A model generated the notes under the pieces. That model searched no databases, was not told the origin of the DNA, and saw only the letters and a program-made list of their open reading frames with translations. Of a DNA stretch of 64,000 nt, positions 1-11,328 are shown piece by piece. Position 1 is the first letter of the stretch; each line of letters opens with the position of its first letter. The translations under genes and the position numbers were made by a program. Origin of the DNA: Dolomedes plantarius (Eukaryota > Arthropoda > Arachnida > Araneae > Dolomedidae); the NCBI GenBank assembly GCA_907164885.2, contig OU015491.1:115679288-115743287 (forward strand). Reading direction: 5' to 3'.

Positions 1-752
1 AATATTTTATCATTTAAAAATATTACGGTAAATTTAAAACTATATTCACATAACCATTATTACATAGTATACCTTTCAGACTATTCATAACAATTAGAAT
101 TTCAAGGCTTGGTTTAGGCCTCACTCTGAGGTAGCGCGTGTTCAGTTCCACAGCATTTTTTTGTAATTGTTAATTAAATAATCAAGTAGAGTTCATTATG
201 AAGTAAATTTCATTCTCTAGAAGCAATATTATAGAACAGAACACTGTTTACTCGAATACAATTAATTAGGCCAGAAAGATACAGAGTGTGTCCAGAAATT
301 AATGAGACTGATTCCATAAAATCCGTTTATTTAAAGAGAATTTTGCAGACACCCTTTATGTACTGACGGTACTAATAAGTATCACTTTCTTTAAACTCCA
401 ACAAAATACATTCTATTTGAATATTACTGACGGAACTGCAAAGGATCGATGCTTTATACTTTCTTTATTCTTACTAGATAGCAGTAGCAGTTTTAACTAG
501 GCAATTTTTGGATGTAAACATTCATTTTCACGTCCGGTGTAGTTTTTGAAACAGCCATTTTGTGAATGTCATTTTCTCTGAAACTTACATCTTAGCTGCT
601 CTAAAACTATTGAAGATAAGTGAATGATACTTTTTCCATGTTTAATATGATCTTATAGTGTTATTTAGCATACTTGTTTAGCTATATGACATTTATATCT
701 TGTTTACCGAGCAAATTTCTTTCTGGTACTTATAAGTACCGTCAGTACTAAG

Positions 753-2934
753 AGTATTGTAAACAACGTAGACTTAGTTATAGAACAGAAAATGGGCTAT
801 TTTTCTTTTGCGGTGTAGAAATGCTTCAAATATGGGCTTTTTACACTTTTGTGATTATTTTTATGTTAATTAACATTTCTTGCTCAGCCATCTTAGAAAA
901 AAAAATAAACAACATTAACAACCAACAAAATTAAATAACCAGCAAAGAGTTTAATAAGAAAATTAAGTTATGATGAGAATTAAAGATTCATGAAGGAAGA
1001 AAGATAGTTGATCGCATAGAAAGGGCATAAGAATTCATAATAATAATAATAAAACATAAACAAATAAATAACAATTAATTTATTGATTAATTACTTAATT
1101 AGTTAATTAATAATTTTGGATTTAATTAATCAATAAAGAATAAATATTCATTGACGAGCGAACGAAAAATGACAAGCAACAGATAATGCATTACGAGAGT
1201 ACGAAGTTCAGTCAATTTAACAAAACACATAATTATGGACAAGAATATTATTTTAAATATGTTCAGAGAGGAGTAAAAAGTAATATGAAACAAAAAAAAA
1301 TTTCCAGTATAGTTACGACTCGGGTAGGTTCACTTAGATTGCAGTCGACGCGCGGACATCAACGCGTATTCGAAATCGCGTGAGAATTTTCAAGCACCGG
1401 AAAGAGAAGACCCAGCGATTTTCTTTCATCATCTAATTAGAAGAGGGGTCAGTGGTTGCCAAAATAGGAAGGAAAACGTTACGAGTCACTAATTATTTCA
1501 CGCAGAAGGCGAATGAATGAAAAAGAGGAAAAAACTGGTTTTAGCGCGTAGTAGGGACGACGGGCGAATTGTATCCTTAAACCGAACTGTATGCGAAGGT
1601 AGCCATGACAACGGAGTTGATTACGAGACGCGTTTGACAGGTTGTGCCACACTGTGATAGTTTGTAAACAAACTGGGATGCTATGAGAAAAAAAAACCGC
1701 TTATAGGAAGGGAAAGAGGTGAGATTTAATGTGATGTTGTAATGATACAATAACGCGTAGCAGGTTGATGAAAATTAAATGAATAATTTAATTGACATGC
1801 CTTTGCAATACTCAGTCAATTAGTAGGGATTAGTGAAACATTAGTACCATTATATGATTATTAAGAAGCAATGATGTGTAGCAAACATATGAATTGGAAA
1901 AGTTAGTCGTATGTGCAAAACAAAAAACACATAATCATAAACTTTCAGTTATGTGTGAACAGTACGAAAAATGGTGACGAGATATCTTCATAGGATAACA
2001 AACGATATGACTATGTTGCAAAAAAAAAAAAAAATTATGGTCAGAGAGTGTATCATACAATCGTCAGAATATGAAAAGGAACAATTTATGCAAACGTCAT
2101 AATATGATGTGCAGAAGTATGATTCTCAATGAGCGAAGTTATAATGCATGATTAACGTGTTTTCCTTTTATGTCAATTTTTTTTTCTCACAGGCTAATTA
2201 TTATTTAGCATGACTATGACTATGTTTTAGATATGACTAATTTTATCATACGGACAATAATCTGAATATGAAAATGAAGAATCTATGAAAACGTCATAAT
2301 AGAATGTGCAGAAGTATGATTTTCAATGAGCAAAGTGATAATGTATGATGAACGTGTATTCTTTTATGTCATTATTTTTTTTTACATGCTAATTACTAGT
2401 TTTCAATTATTATGAAATGTATATGAATATAAGTCATAATATTGTTAATGTCGTATAATATTGTAAGTCGTATAAGAGGGTTATAGGTAAATTTATTTGA
2501 TAATTATTATTTTGGTGAAATTCTGATGTGTATGCATGTTATTATGATAATAATTTGATACTAAGGTTTGTTGATACTTAGAGGGTTATTCCCTAATGGT
2601 AAGAATGTGATGTAATATTATGATAAAATTAAATATGGTTATCGAAATTGAAGAGGTGAGGTCACTAACTGCACCATGAGTTAGGTAAATAATTAATTAA
2701 ATGAAAATGTTGTCGAGGTGATAAGAGATCATATAAAAGTAGATGATAGGTGCTGCAGAGGTTACGATGAGAAGCTAATGATAGCTGCAAGAGGGGGAAC
2801 GGAAAAGGTGACAGGTACAACGATGCCATGAACGAAAGTCGACGATTGAAGTAAGACATGATGAGAGGAGGACGAGAGACGTCAAACTTTTTTTTGAGAG
2901 AGAGGGGGTGAATGTCATAAGGATATGACAATAA
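753..2934. other. unassigned AT-rich interior of the piggyBac insertion
   Basis: No protein relic is recognisable. The stretch 1280-1700 is less AT-rich and contains several CG dinucleotides, but its frames are short. It may be internal sequence of the LTR element that follows, or part of the piggyBac. An imperfect tandem duplication lies at about 2050-2385. The longest minus-strand open frame at 2665-3327 has the low-complexity Ser/Leu/Phe composition of chance frames and crosses into the LTR. Confidence 0.4.
2050..2385. repeat. imperfect tandem duplication, unit about 195 bp
   Basis: Two adjacent blocks share ATGTGCAGAAGTATGATT, then TTCAATGAGC and TTTTATGTCA followed by a poly-T run. The first block runs about 2050-2190 and the second about 2243-2385. 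Both begin with a TATCATAC motif. Confidence 0.6.
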
Positions 2935-4167
2935 TGTCACGGCCAGGGGCAGCAAAATCGAAAAGTACGGGACAAAGTAACATAATTGCGAAATGTAAGA
3001 AAGAAGCAGGGCTAAGAAGCAAATGGCCAACAATAAATTTAAGCTACTAAAGATAAAACTAGAAGATAAAAGTGCTGTAGAATGAATGGCAACGAAGAGA
3101 AGAAAAGAAGAAAAGAAGACTGAAAATTTATGAGGGCTATAAAACAGAACACGTGTTTCATGATGTCGGAGCATGCGAAAAAGTGCATGGAAAAAAAAGG
3201 AGAATTTTATAAATCCCGCCCTAATTGCGTATTGGTGAAAAGGGGATGCAGAAAAGGCAGCCACGGACGAATTGTGATGACATATAATAATATGGCCAAT
3301 GGAATGGAGAAGAGGCGGAGCCGGCATAAATTAGAGAAAAATAATATGAAATAATATGAGGAAGCAAAAAGACAGACAACACACAGAGAGAGTTAGAAGT
3401 TAGAGTCAGAAGTAGTAGCAACCTAGCTAGTAAAATGTACGAAGTGCGCCCGATGATGATGATATAAGCCGTGACCGATGCCAGCAGAGCTGTAAGACGA
3501 ATGCGCCCCATTGCCCAATGTCGTCCGCCTAGAATGACTAAAAGAGCCCCGTAATCTACCATGTGTGTATCCAGTGCCTAGAATGACTAAAGGAGCCCTG
3601 TAATCTACCATGTGTGTATCCAGTGCCGAGAATGACTAAAGGAGCCCTGTACTCTACCGTGTGTGTATCCAGTACCAGTCATGTGTATGAAACGAAGTCC
3701 GTTATAGCTCCATGCCCGATGTCCACAACGACGAGCCAATTATCATCTGTAAAGGTACGGTCCCTTTATTTCCTCTTCATATTATACCGTCATTGCTTCT
3801 TATAGCGTAGCCTTCAGTAACTTAATAATATAGAGCGCGGTAGTGAAGTAATCAGATAATGGAAGTTAGCGAAAAATAAATGATAATTCGTATAATGAAT
3901 TAATTCGAATAATGATTTTGTAGTGAATGAATTAAATGTATGCGTAGATGAAGGATGACCTGTTTTGTAGGAATGTATTATATCATATCATTTATGTTAA
4001 TCAATAAATTAATTGGTCATATAAAACCAGAGTTATTTCCTTCATTTGGGAATCACAATGCAATGAAATGTACAAATTAATTATATTCAGAAAATCATTG
4101 ACTTATTAAAAGATAAATATTAAAATATAAATAAAATTACTAATTACCCACAACTTTCACCGTCACA
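2935..4167 (+). repeat. Gypsy-like LTR, copy 1 (solo or residual)
   Basis: Begins TGTCACGGCCAGGGGCAG and ends CCGTCACA, so the termini TGTCACGG / CCGTSACA form the short inverted repeat expected of an LTR. It aligns along its length with 27254-28797 and more weakly with 6243-7785. A likely core promoter is GGCTATAAAACAG near 3138, followed by TTTTATAAATCCCGCCC. At 1.23 kb it is shorter than the other two copies (about 1.54 kb). No target duplication is visible: the flanks are AATAA and GTGCC. It sits within the piggyBac element, upstream of the transposase C-terminal relic. Confidence 0.65.
3528..3685 (+). repeat. tandem repeat inside LTR copy 1, unit about 56 bp
   Basis: The phrase AGAATGACTAAA plus GAGCCC, then ATCTACCATGTGTGTATCC, occurs about three times in succession with few changes. 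The matching part of LTR copy 2 (27830-27990) also looks tandemly arranged but has diverged. Confidence 0.75.
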
Positions 4168-4319
4168 GTGCCCAATATACTAATGTATATTTTTTATTTT
4201 ATGATTTTTGTATTTCATTATTTCTCTGATACAGAACCACAAATATACATTCCCTGGGTACATTTTAAATTTAGATTTCCTTAAATTTTCTCTTCACTGT
4301 CTATCTACAGATGATATTT

Positions 4320-4859
4320 TTTAAACGTAACTGCACATATAACGCACACATGGGTGGTGTTGATATGTCGGATATGCTACGATTGATCTATGCCAGAGAG
4401 AGAAGATAAAAAAAGTGGTGGCATAAGCTATTTTTTGCCATGTTGGAAATAGCATGTGTAAATTAATACATAATATTATATACAGAAAAACATGAATCAA
4501 TCTCCCTGTTAAAGTACAAAAGTCGTTTAACACAGGGATTGCTTATGAATGCAAAGGCAGAACCTAAAGGAAAAGGAAGACCGAGATCAGCCGTAAATGA
4601 TGACTCAAAATACCCTTCCAATTCTATGGTTCAAAAAAAAAAAGAAGAAAAGAGATTTTTCAGTTTCAATGACATACAGCTTCAAAATAAAGGATGCCAT
4701 TGGCCAACATTTCTGTCAAATCTAGATCTCTGCGAGCTTTATACACAAAGAAAAGTTCAATCAAAACTTCATTCAAAATGCAGCATATGTAATTTTTTTT
4801 TTATGTGTAAATTTAAAAAAAATCGTTTTTTCAATATAATCAAAGTTAAATTTTCATAA
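4320..4859 (+). pseudogene. piggyBac transposase C-terminal relic
   Basis: One reading frame carries the end of a piggyBac transposase: NAHMGGVDMSDMLR, where the aspartate of GGVD corresponds to the third catalytic residue of the DDD triad, then KKWWHKLFFAMLEIACVN, the conserved Lys-Trp-Trp helix region. In-frame stops lie at 4407-4409 and 4464-4466. A basic linker (KGKGRPRSAVNDD) follows, then a GCHWPTF motif and a cysteine-rich end (SKCSICN) that resembles the C-terminal zinc-binding domain of this family. The upstream two thirds of the gene, with the first two aspartates, is missing. Nonfunctional. Both stops leave the frame otherwise continuous, so decay is mainly by point mutation after the large loss. 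Confidence 0.85.
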
Positions 4860-5124
4860 TATTTAAAATTGTTCTGCGTTTCAGAATAAATAATTATATA
4901 ATTCTTTAAACATTCTAATTAATATTCAAAGTTTGAAGATTTTTCTAACCCTATGATACTGGCGGGTACTTTAAATTACCACTTCAATTAACTAGTGGTA
5001 ATTAATTAAATATTAAGAAGGTGAGTAATTTTTTTACATTTATTTGTTAGTTGGTATTGAATTAACATAAATAAAAATTTATCTGAGTTTTTGTTTATTA
5101 ATTCCTAATGTGGTACATAAAGGG

Positions 5125-5811
5125 TTAATATTCTTCAAAATAGCCTCCCTGCATTAATACACCGTTGCCAACAACTCTACCATTGATGCCCGCCTGGAAG
5201 TCTTCAAATGGACTGCTGTTCAGAACACGCGTTACGTTTTCTGCAAGTTCTCCAGATTGCCAAAACGATGACCTTTTATGCTGCATTTTAACCGTGGTAA
5301 TAGAAAAAAGTCCGGCGATGACAGATCGGGGCTGTACGGTGGTTTGAGCAACGTTGCGAAGTTGTGTTTTACAAGGAAATGAGCCACTTTGAAGGATGTA
5401 TGGAACGGCGCATTATCGTGGTGCAGAATCAACTTGTTTGTGAGCTCCGGGCGGACGCGCGCGATTCTATTCCTCAACCTTTGAAGCGCTTCCTTGTAAA
5501 AATCTGCCTTAACTGTCTGTCCGGGTGGCACGAACTCTTTATGCACTATTCCCTTGGACGATCAGAGTCCAAAAGCGCTTTAATTTTTGCCACATTGTCT
5601 GAAGTTCGAGAACTTGACGCCCAGCGCGTTGTTCGTCATCGACGTCCTCTCCTCTTCTATCTTTGAAGGCTTTGTACCACCTAAACACTTGAGCCTTGGA
5701 CAAAGAATCCTACCTGTAGGCTTCTTGTAACATGGCAAGCGTCTCAGTAACAGATTTGTTTAGTTTTACACAAAACTTTATGTCGTATCGCTGCTCGATA
5801 ATCCGCTGCAT
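5125..5811 (-). pseudogene. mariner transposase relic, internally deleted
   Basis: DDD-type mariner transposase remnant. ATG at 5811 opens an N-terminal helix-turn-helix-like part (MQRIIEQRYDIKFCVKLNKS, then a KAQVFRWYKAF motif). An in-frame stop and frameshifts follow. The second half is open over 5232-5546 and shows HKEFVPPGQTV, the second catalytic aspartate in HHDNAPFH and the third in YSPDLSSPDFF. The text jumps from the linker directly to HKEF near 5565, so the block with the first catalytic aspartate is deleted. About 229 codons remain of roughly 345 usual for the family. The stop codon TAA at 5125-5127 is part of the TTAA where piggyBac inserted. Not functional. Family call is firm; subfamily not assigned. 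Confidence 0.85.
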
Positions 5812-6242
5812 TCTGAAAACCTAACTCCACTTTCAAACACGTGTCTGCTTCACGAGCAATCCGTGCTCTTCAGAGGCTCAAGGCCAACAGACTTCCACCA
5901 TACTATTTAGCTGACAGCCCGCAAACTCCGCCCCTTTGGCCTTCTGCTTGGCGTGAAAAATTCAGTCTCATTACTTTCTGGATAGACCCTGTATAATAAA
6001 AAAGAGAGCGACTCGCAAAATTGTTATGATTGTAATAGTAAAACCTTCATTAAAATACAAACATCAATATTGATGTGCACATGGAAACTAATGCTTTAAG
6101 GATTATAAATTAAGAATAGTATTTCTTAAGAATAGTAAGTGTCATTCTATAACAGTATTTAGTATACCTTTAAGCTCAAAACTATGGATATTATCTTTCA
6201 TGGTATTGCTCAAAATATTGCACTATTATCATTTATGCGTAC

Positions 6243-7785
6243 TGTCGCGGTGTTCCACGCATTCAACGAAAAAATGCCGAAATTGAACACGTAAGATTGT
6301 AAACAGTCGAAGAGAGGAAAATAAGTGGAGATGGCATAATAGATAGGAAGAAAATTGTGGGATGCAAGGTGCAGAAAAACACAATGGTGAACAGAGTTAT
6401 AAAAGGGAAGCAAGACAGAATAATTAGAGTAGAATTTATAGTAACAATAAAATGACCCCACATACAGGGAGGTCAGCGTGGGAGAATGAGAAGATTGAAG
6501 GGAACATATAGATACGCCCAAGACTCGAGGAATGGTCAAGAAGGGTTATAAGTTGTAAACCACGGACGAATAAGGATAAGGGGTGTCAAAATGAGATGAA
6601 GGAAAATAACAAATGAATGAGCGGTGAAAAAGCGAATTAAAGAAGATTATAGGGAGTTGAAGAAAAGGCTAGATAGAGCATATAGAATAGAAGGATGATG
6701 AACAGATAGCATTACTCCTAAAGGATGCAGTAGACGTGAAGAGGCGACCAGTCTATCAGCTAAATACTTATATAAGAAGGTGAGCCTGTGATAAAAAAAT
6801 AGAGTCCTATAGGTAGTCACTGGCGGAATAAGATGAGAAGTAATGAATGCGCTCGAAAAATGAAAAGGAGAGCGGCAGAGTAAGTCGCTTTGCGATCCGC
6901 ATACGGAGATTTGAAGAAGTCAGCCCTAGCCACAACTGATGCGTTATTGATGCTTAGAGCTCCATCAACCACTGATGTACTGAAGAAGACGAGCGCAACC
7001 GCAGATGATACAGTCAACGCAAACAATTGACAGTGAACCAATATCCCGACCGTCCGACAGACTTCATCTCGATCCGATTCTGAGGTAGATGACAAGAATA
7101 ACTCCATGTGCCCACAACATTTCCTACATGATTCCTGAATAGTCAACTCGTGAAGGTAGTGTGAATTTCCATATATCTGTTTGACCTATGTTTCATTTGA
7201 TCAAGTAAAATATAAGTGTTGTTAACGAGTAGATGCCTATACTAATACGTAAATCGTACATCGTTTAACTAGTGAGAATTGAGGGCATTAAATTAATGTA
7301 ATTCATGAAATACTGATCATAACAAGAAAGATTAGAAACTTACTGACGATTGATTGGTGATATAGTTTAGTGCTAATAATGATTGTCACCACGTGTACAT
7401 GTGTTCGTAATTGAGATTATATGGCTGTTTACAAGGAAATATTAACTGAATTATCATAATTGTGTACGTTAATGGTTAACGAGGGGCATAATTGATATTT
7501 GAATGAATAGATCACAAAGAATAATATAATTAAGGAAGAGAGAATAAATTAGATTTTCATGCCAATAGTAAATGTTTTATATAAAATGTATTTATGTGTT
7601 TAATGTCAATAAATCAATTTGTTACTTAAACTCAGAGTAATAGTGTGAATGTCACAACGAATTAGTCGATGTACTAACACTATACGAAAAGTGGTTGATC
7701 GTGATTATACTGATTCTTTGCATTAATAATTATTAATTAATTATAATTTATTAATAATACCCTCCCAGTAAATTTCCCCGTCACA
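6243..7785 (+). repeat. solo LTR, Gypsy-like family, with 5-bp target duplication
   Basis: Starts TGTCGCGG at 6243 and ends CCGTCACA at 7785. It is flanked on both sides by CGTAC (6238-6242 and 7786-7790), a perfect 5-bp target duplication. At 1543 bp it matches the 1544 bp of the copy at 27254-28797. The alignable 3' part includes TCAATAAATYAATTTGT and ATGTACTAAC. No internal domain lies next to it, so this is a solo LTR formed by LTR-LTR recombination. Short open frames inside it are not genes. Confidence 0.8.
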
Positions 7786-7790
7786 CGTAC

Positions 7791-8558
7791 TAAAAAATAA
7801 TTTAAAGAACCTCTGAATAAAACAGGTCGTTCATGAGCCCCTGATGTAAAACTTCTTATGAAAATCTACTGCTTGCATTTACAAATCATTCACTGTATGC
7901 AGTCTGTGCGCAATTCGATTTATTCCATAGAAAAGCTCACTTTACCAAGAGGTGGCGCTAAGAAGGTAAAAAGTCCAAACTATCAGTTTAAAATTTTCGT
8001 GAAGCATTTCTATCAATCACTTCCCATGCAGGAAAAATTGAATATAAATCTAGTACGTTTCTTTTCGGTGGCAACTGAAAAACTTATTATTCTCTAGAGA
8101 TTTTCAGATAAGAGTAATATAAAGCAGAACTGATCCGATATCTCTACCTTTATGGATCAGCACAACTTTCCGGAATAGGTCAGAAGGATTTTCCTTTCTT
8201 TTCATCCATACAAAAGAAACACGAATTTGACTTTTAAATAAAATCAAAAACTCAGATAAATTGAAAGCAAAGGGTTTTCTTCCCAAGGTGGAAAACCAAA
8301 TTTTGTCATTCGCATCGCTTAGATATGCTATACGTTGCATGCTCTATGAAAGCTTTGACTTTTTTTTGTTCGCGGAGGAAATTCAAATTTAAAAATCTTT
8401 TTCTAATGCTTTCTTTTTTCCTTTGAATGGATTTTTCTTTGGTATGCATACGGGATTTGTTTGTAGTTCTCTAGTACCCTGAAAGTACCCTGAAATGTTT
8501 TTTCGAGCATTATATATTAAAAAATACTTGCGGCAGTTGTTTATTCTAAAAATAAAAG
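7791..8558. other. no gene seen
   Basis: AT-rich sequence with only short frames (79 and 78 codons) that resemble nothing I recognise. Confidence 0.5.
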
Positions 8559-8560
8559 TA

Positions 8561-9520
8561 AAGTGGTAGCTCGACTTACGAGTGTCTCGACTTACGAGTT
8601 TTTCGAGATACTAGCATTCTCTCGGCAGATTTTTTACTTCGCGTTATGAGCTAAAATTCGGGTTACGAGCCAGCTTCAGATATCCCACCTCTGGTTTGCT
8701 CAGCGAATGCCATGTTACGTGCTCATCAAATGAGAACACGAGAAGCATATAATATTTACAACCTTTATGTACAATTATTATACAATTGTATACATATTAT
8801 TCTAAGACTACTATCCAGTATTAAACCGAGAGATTAACACTCAACAATTATCACCCGGGGCAGCTTGCTCTTCCCAATCTGGAGTCGACCTCTGAAACCG
8901 AACAGCGTCCAACCTCTCTCGCAGAGAGATAGCTTCAATTCCCTCCCCCCATACTGGAATTTCCCATGGGGGGTCTAGGCGATCGGATGACTTTGGTCCT
9001 AGGATCGCAAGTTCTCCCCCTTCTACGGATTCTGAGAAAACGTTCTTCGGATTCTCAGAAAGAAGAATCTGGATATTTCATCCACAGTGAACGATGCAAC
9101 AATCGTCCAGCTTCCGTGTCTCACATGTACACTTTAAGGGGGTAGCTGGTAATAAAAGCGAAAGTGGGGAAAGCCGGTCGATAAGGTGAAAAATCACCAA
9201 ATAAGATTTAATTTTCCACCTCAACATTTCTTCTCATCTTCCATCAGCATCTTCAAGTCTGATCTACGAGGTAAATGTTGTACATTGCACTTAATAAAAC
9301 AAGTTTATTGCAGTACATTCTATTGCATTGCGTTTCTATACAATGTTCGTCGTTTATAAGCACATTTTTCTTATTTAAAAACATGTAACAAAAAATTGCT
9401 GTGTTTGGGGGTAACCCAGAACAAATTAATGGCATTTCCATTCATTTCAATGGGAAAAATTGATTCGAGATACGAGCTCCGTCATGGAACAAATTAAACT
9501 CCTAAGTCGAGGTTCCACTG
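8561..9520. mobile_element. pogo/Tigger-like non-autonomous DNA element
   Basis: Flanked by TA (8559-8560 and 9521-9522). The right end read inwards is CAGTGGAACCTCGACTTAGG; the left end is AAGTGGTAGCTCGACTTACG. A subterminal part repeats the theme ATTCGAGATACGAGCTC / TTTTTCGAGATACTAGCA. TA target, CAGTGG start and length of 960 bp fit a Tigger/pogo-type MITE. No transposase fragment can be read in it. The central 8740-9240 has a different, more GC-rich texture with poly-C and CG dinucleotides and may be captured or inserted sequence. Confidence 0.7.
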
Positions 9521-9522
9521 TA

Positions 9523-11281
9523 CTTTTATGTACTTTTGAAAAGATTGTGGAACTATCAAAATATGCTACAAATAGGTTGCTTAATCTTTTCCCAACTAAT
9601 TTTTTATGGTTCGATAACCCTTTTAATAATCTACAGCACCATCTTTCAAACTAGGATTTATTGTTTTATAGAGCGGTCTTCTCGTACAAAAAAAAAGATA
9701 ATGCATTACACCAGTGGAAGACCTCTCATAAAAATAATTTTAGTAAGTAAAAATAACTATGAAAAAGGCATTACTGCTATCAGTTTCCGATTTGTTTTCC
9801 CGAGCTATGTGTTGTAATCATGGGAATCAATCAAAAAACATTTCACAGTATAGCATATTTTATGCTGTTGTTTTATTGCAGAACACACAAGAGTTAACAC
9901 GTCAGAAAGAAATGCCTGTTTTTATTCCTAGAAGAAGTGAAACGTTTCTGGAAACAAAAAATTAGCTAATACTACAAGTGTGGACCCCACTTCAAAATCC
10001 CCTGATTAGACATCAATATGTATAAAGTCTTCCAAATAGGCGGGGCTTTAAAGCAAAAATATACATTTTCAGCGTCCAGGTAAGCTTGAGCGTAGGTTTC
10101 GCACTTGTTGTGTGCTTAACAGGGTGTAATCGATGGAGGAAAATATCAGAAATAGTGGCATAAAAGTTATAGCGCGAGATGACAATAAAGTCTGTCATAA
10201 GAGGCCACGCTTAAAGTTAAAGTATCGTAGGCTTTTTTTCGTTATTGTCTCTTTCTTCGTCCGTAAAATTCGTGGTAGATGAAGTTTCTTTCCAAATGGG
10301 GTGGATTGACTGCACTTTGTTAGTCACTAGCAAAAATTTGCAGGAATTCCGCACTAGAAAATTCGTTTCCTTTTGGAGTATTCATCGGTTATGCCTTAAC
10401 GATGATCACGTAATAAGCGCGAAATCTATATCCATGGCTACTTGTTAGCTTAATGATGAGCACATAACAAGCGCGAAATCTATGTCCATGGCTACTTGTT
10501 AGCTTAATTTCTAAGAGACAAAATTGCTCTTTTGGGGATTTTGACCATAGATATCTAAAACAAAAAGAAACACTCAGAGCATTTTCTAAGATTACATACA
10601 CAACTGAATGTTTTAATTACTACGCAATACTCGTTTCACTTCTGTCCTATCCTCCTAATTACGCTATAAATGTAATCTCCAATTCTAATTAACTTTAATA
10701 CGTTTATTTCTTTAAAAAATTCTAATTTTGCAATTAAATTTCCATTGCAATTGTTTCTTTTTTTTAAAATTAGGACTTCTTCTTTTACACATGCTGAGCA
10801 AAATTTCTAATAGCGCATATTCTAACTGATAGAATATAAAGCGTTTCAGAAAAATGCATTTTAGACTTTTTATCCATGTAGCGTTTAGTATATGTAATGG
10901 CATAATGTAATATAGGAACAGATCAGTTAGTTCATTCAAAACGCTACGGTCACCTTTTGCAAATAAAAGGCAAAACTGTCCAGTACCTATGAAATCGATG
11001 CCGAACGTTTGTACATACGCATACTAACTACAGGATTGATTAAGAAAATAGAATTACTTTGTCTTTACTATGTCATAAGTATCACAATTGTTTTCAAAAT
11101 TTCCCTCCCTAGAAATAACCAAATTCATACATTAATTTACGATTCCTATGGACGATAAAAATGATAGATTTTTAAGGTTACTCAGATGTTAAATTGAACT
11201 CAAATGTTTGAAATTAATATTTTGATTTGTGTGAGAGAAATTATAAAGGACATCAGTTATGTTTCTTCGTCTATCATGTTT

Positions 11282-11283
<2 letters not shown>
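9523..11283. other. no gene seen; contains a short tandem duplication
   Basis: AT-rich. Open frames up to 93 codons show no recognisable family. A direct duplication of about 54 bp occupies 10397-10505. Confidence 0.5.
10397..10505 (+). repeat. two-copy tandem repeat, unit about 54 bp
   Basis: Two adjacent copies share AAGCGCGAAATCTAT and TCCATGGCTACTTGTTAGCT with four or five differences. Confidence 0.85.

Positions 11284-11326
<43 letters not shown>
11284..11326. repeat. (TA)n microsatellite
   Basis: Uninterrupted TA dinucleotides that end exactly at the left end of a Tc1-like element. Confidence 0.95.

Positions 11327-11328
<2 letters not shown>

Larger units (their letters stand above)
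352..5124 (+). mobile_element. piggyBac-like element inserted in mariner
   Basis: The left end reads CCCTTTATGTAC at 352 and the right end is its reverse complement, GTACATAAAGGG, ending at 5124, followed by TTAA (5125-5128). The left flank is GACA instead of TTAA, so that copy of the target site has mutated or been lost. A subterminal motif TACTGACGGTACT at 362 recurs inverted near 726-749 and as a weaker copy near 4955. The relic of the transposase C-terminus lies just inside the right end. The middle is occupied by a Gypsy-like LTR (2935-4167) and by unassigned sequence, and most of the transposase gene is gone. Confidence 0.7.
282..5991 (-). mobile_element. mariner element, split by a piggyBac insertion
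   Basis: The two ends are inverted repeats bordered by TA. The left end begins ACAGAGTGTGTCCAGAAAT at 281; the right end, read on the minus strand from 5992, begins ACAGGGTCTATCCAGAAAG; both continue into TAATGAGACTGA (left with one T/A-rich variant). The transposase relic lies on the minus strand at 5125-5811. The segment 282-351 reads as the missing 3' UTR and 3' end of the same mariner, so 352-5124 is a later insertion. Without it the element would be about 0.94 kb, shorter than the usual 1.3 kb because of an internal deletion in the transposase. Confidence 0.8.

Noticed and set aside
2665..3327. Minus-strand frame of 220 codons
   Set aside because: Ser/Leu/Phe/His-rich text with no domain, antisense to an LTR; it crosses the LTR boundary at 2935, so it is not a gene.
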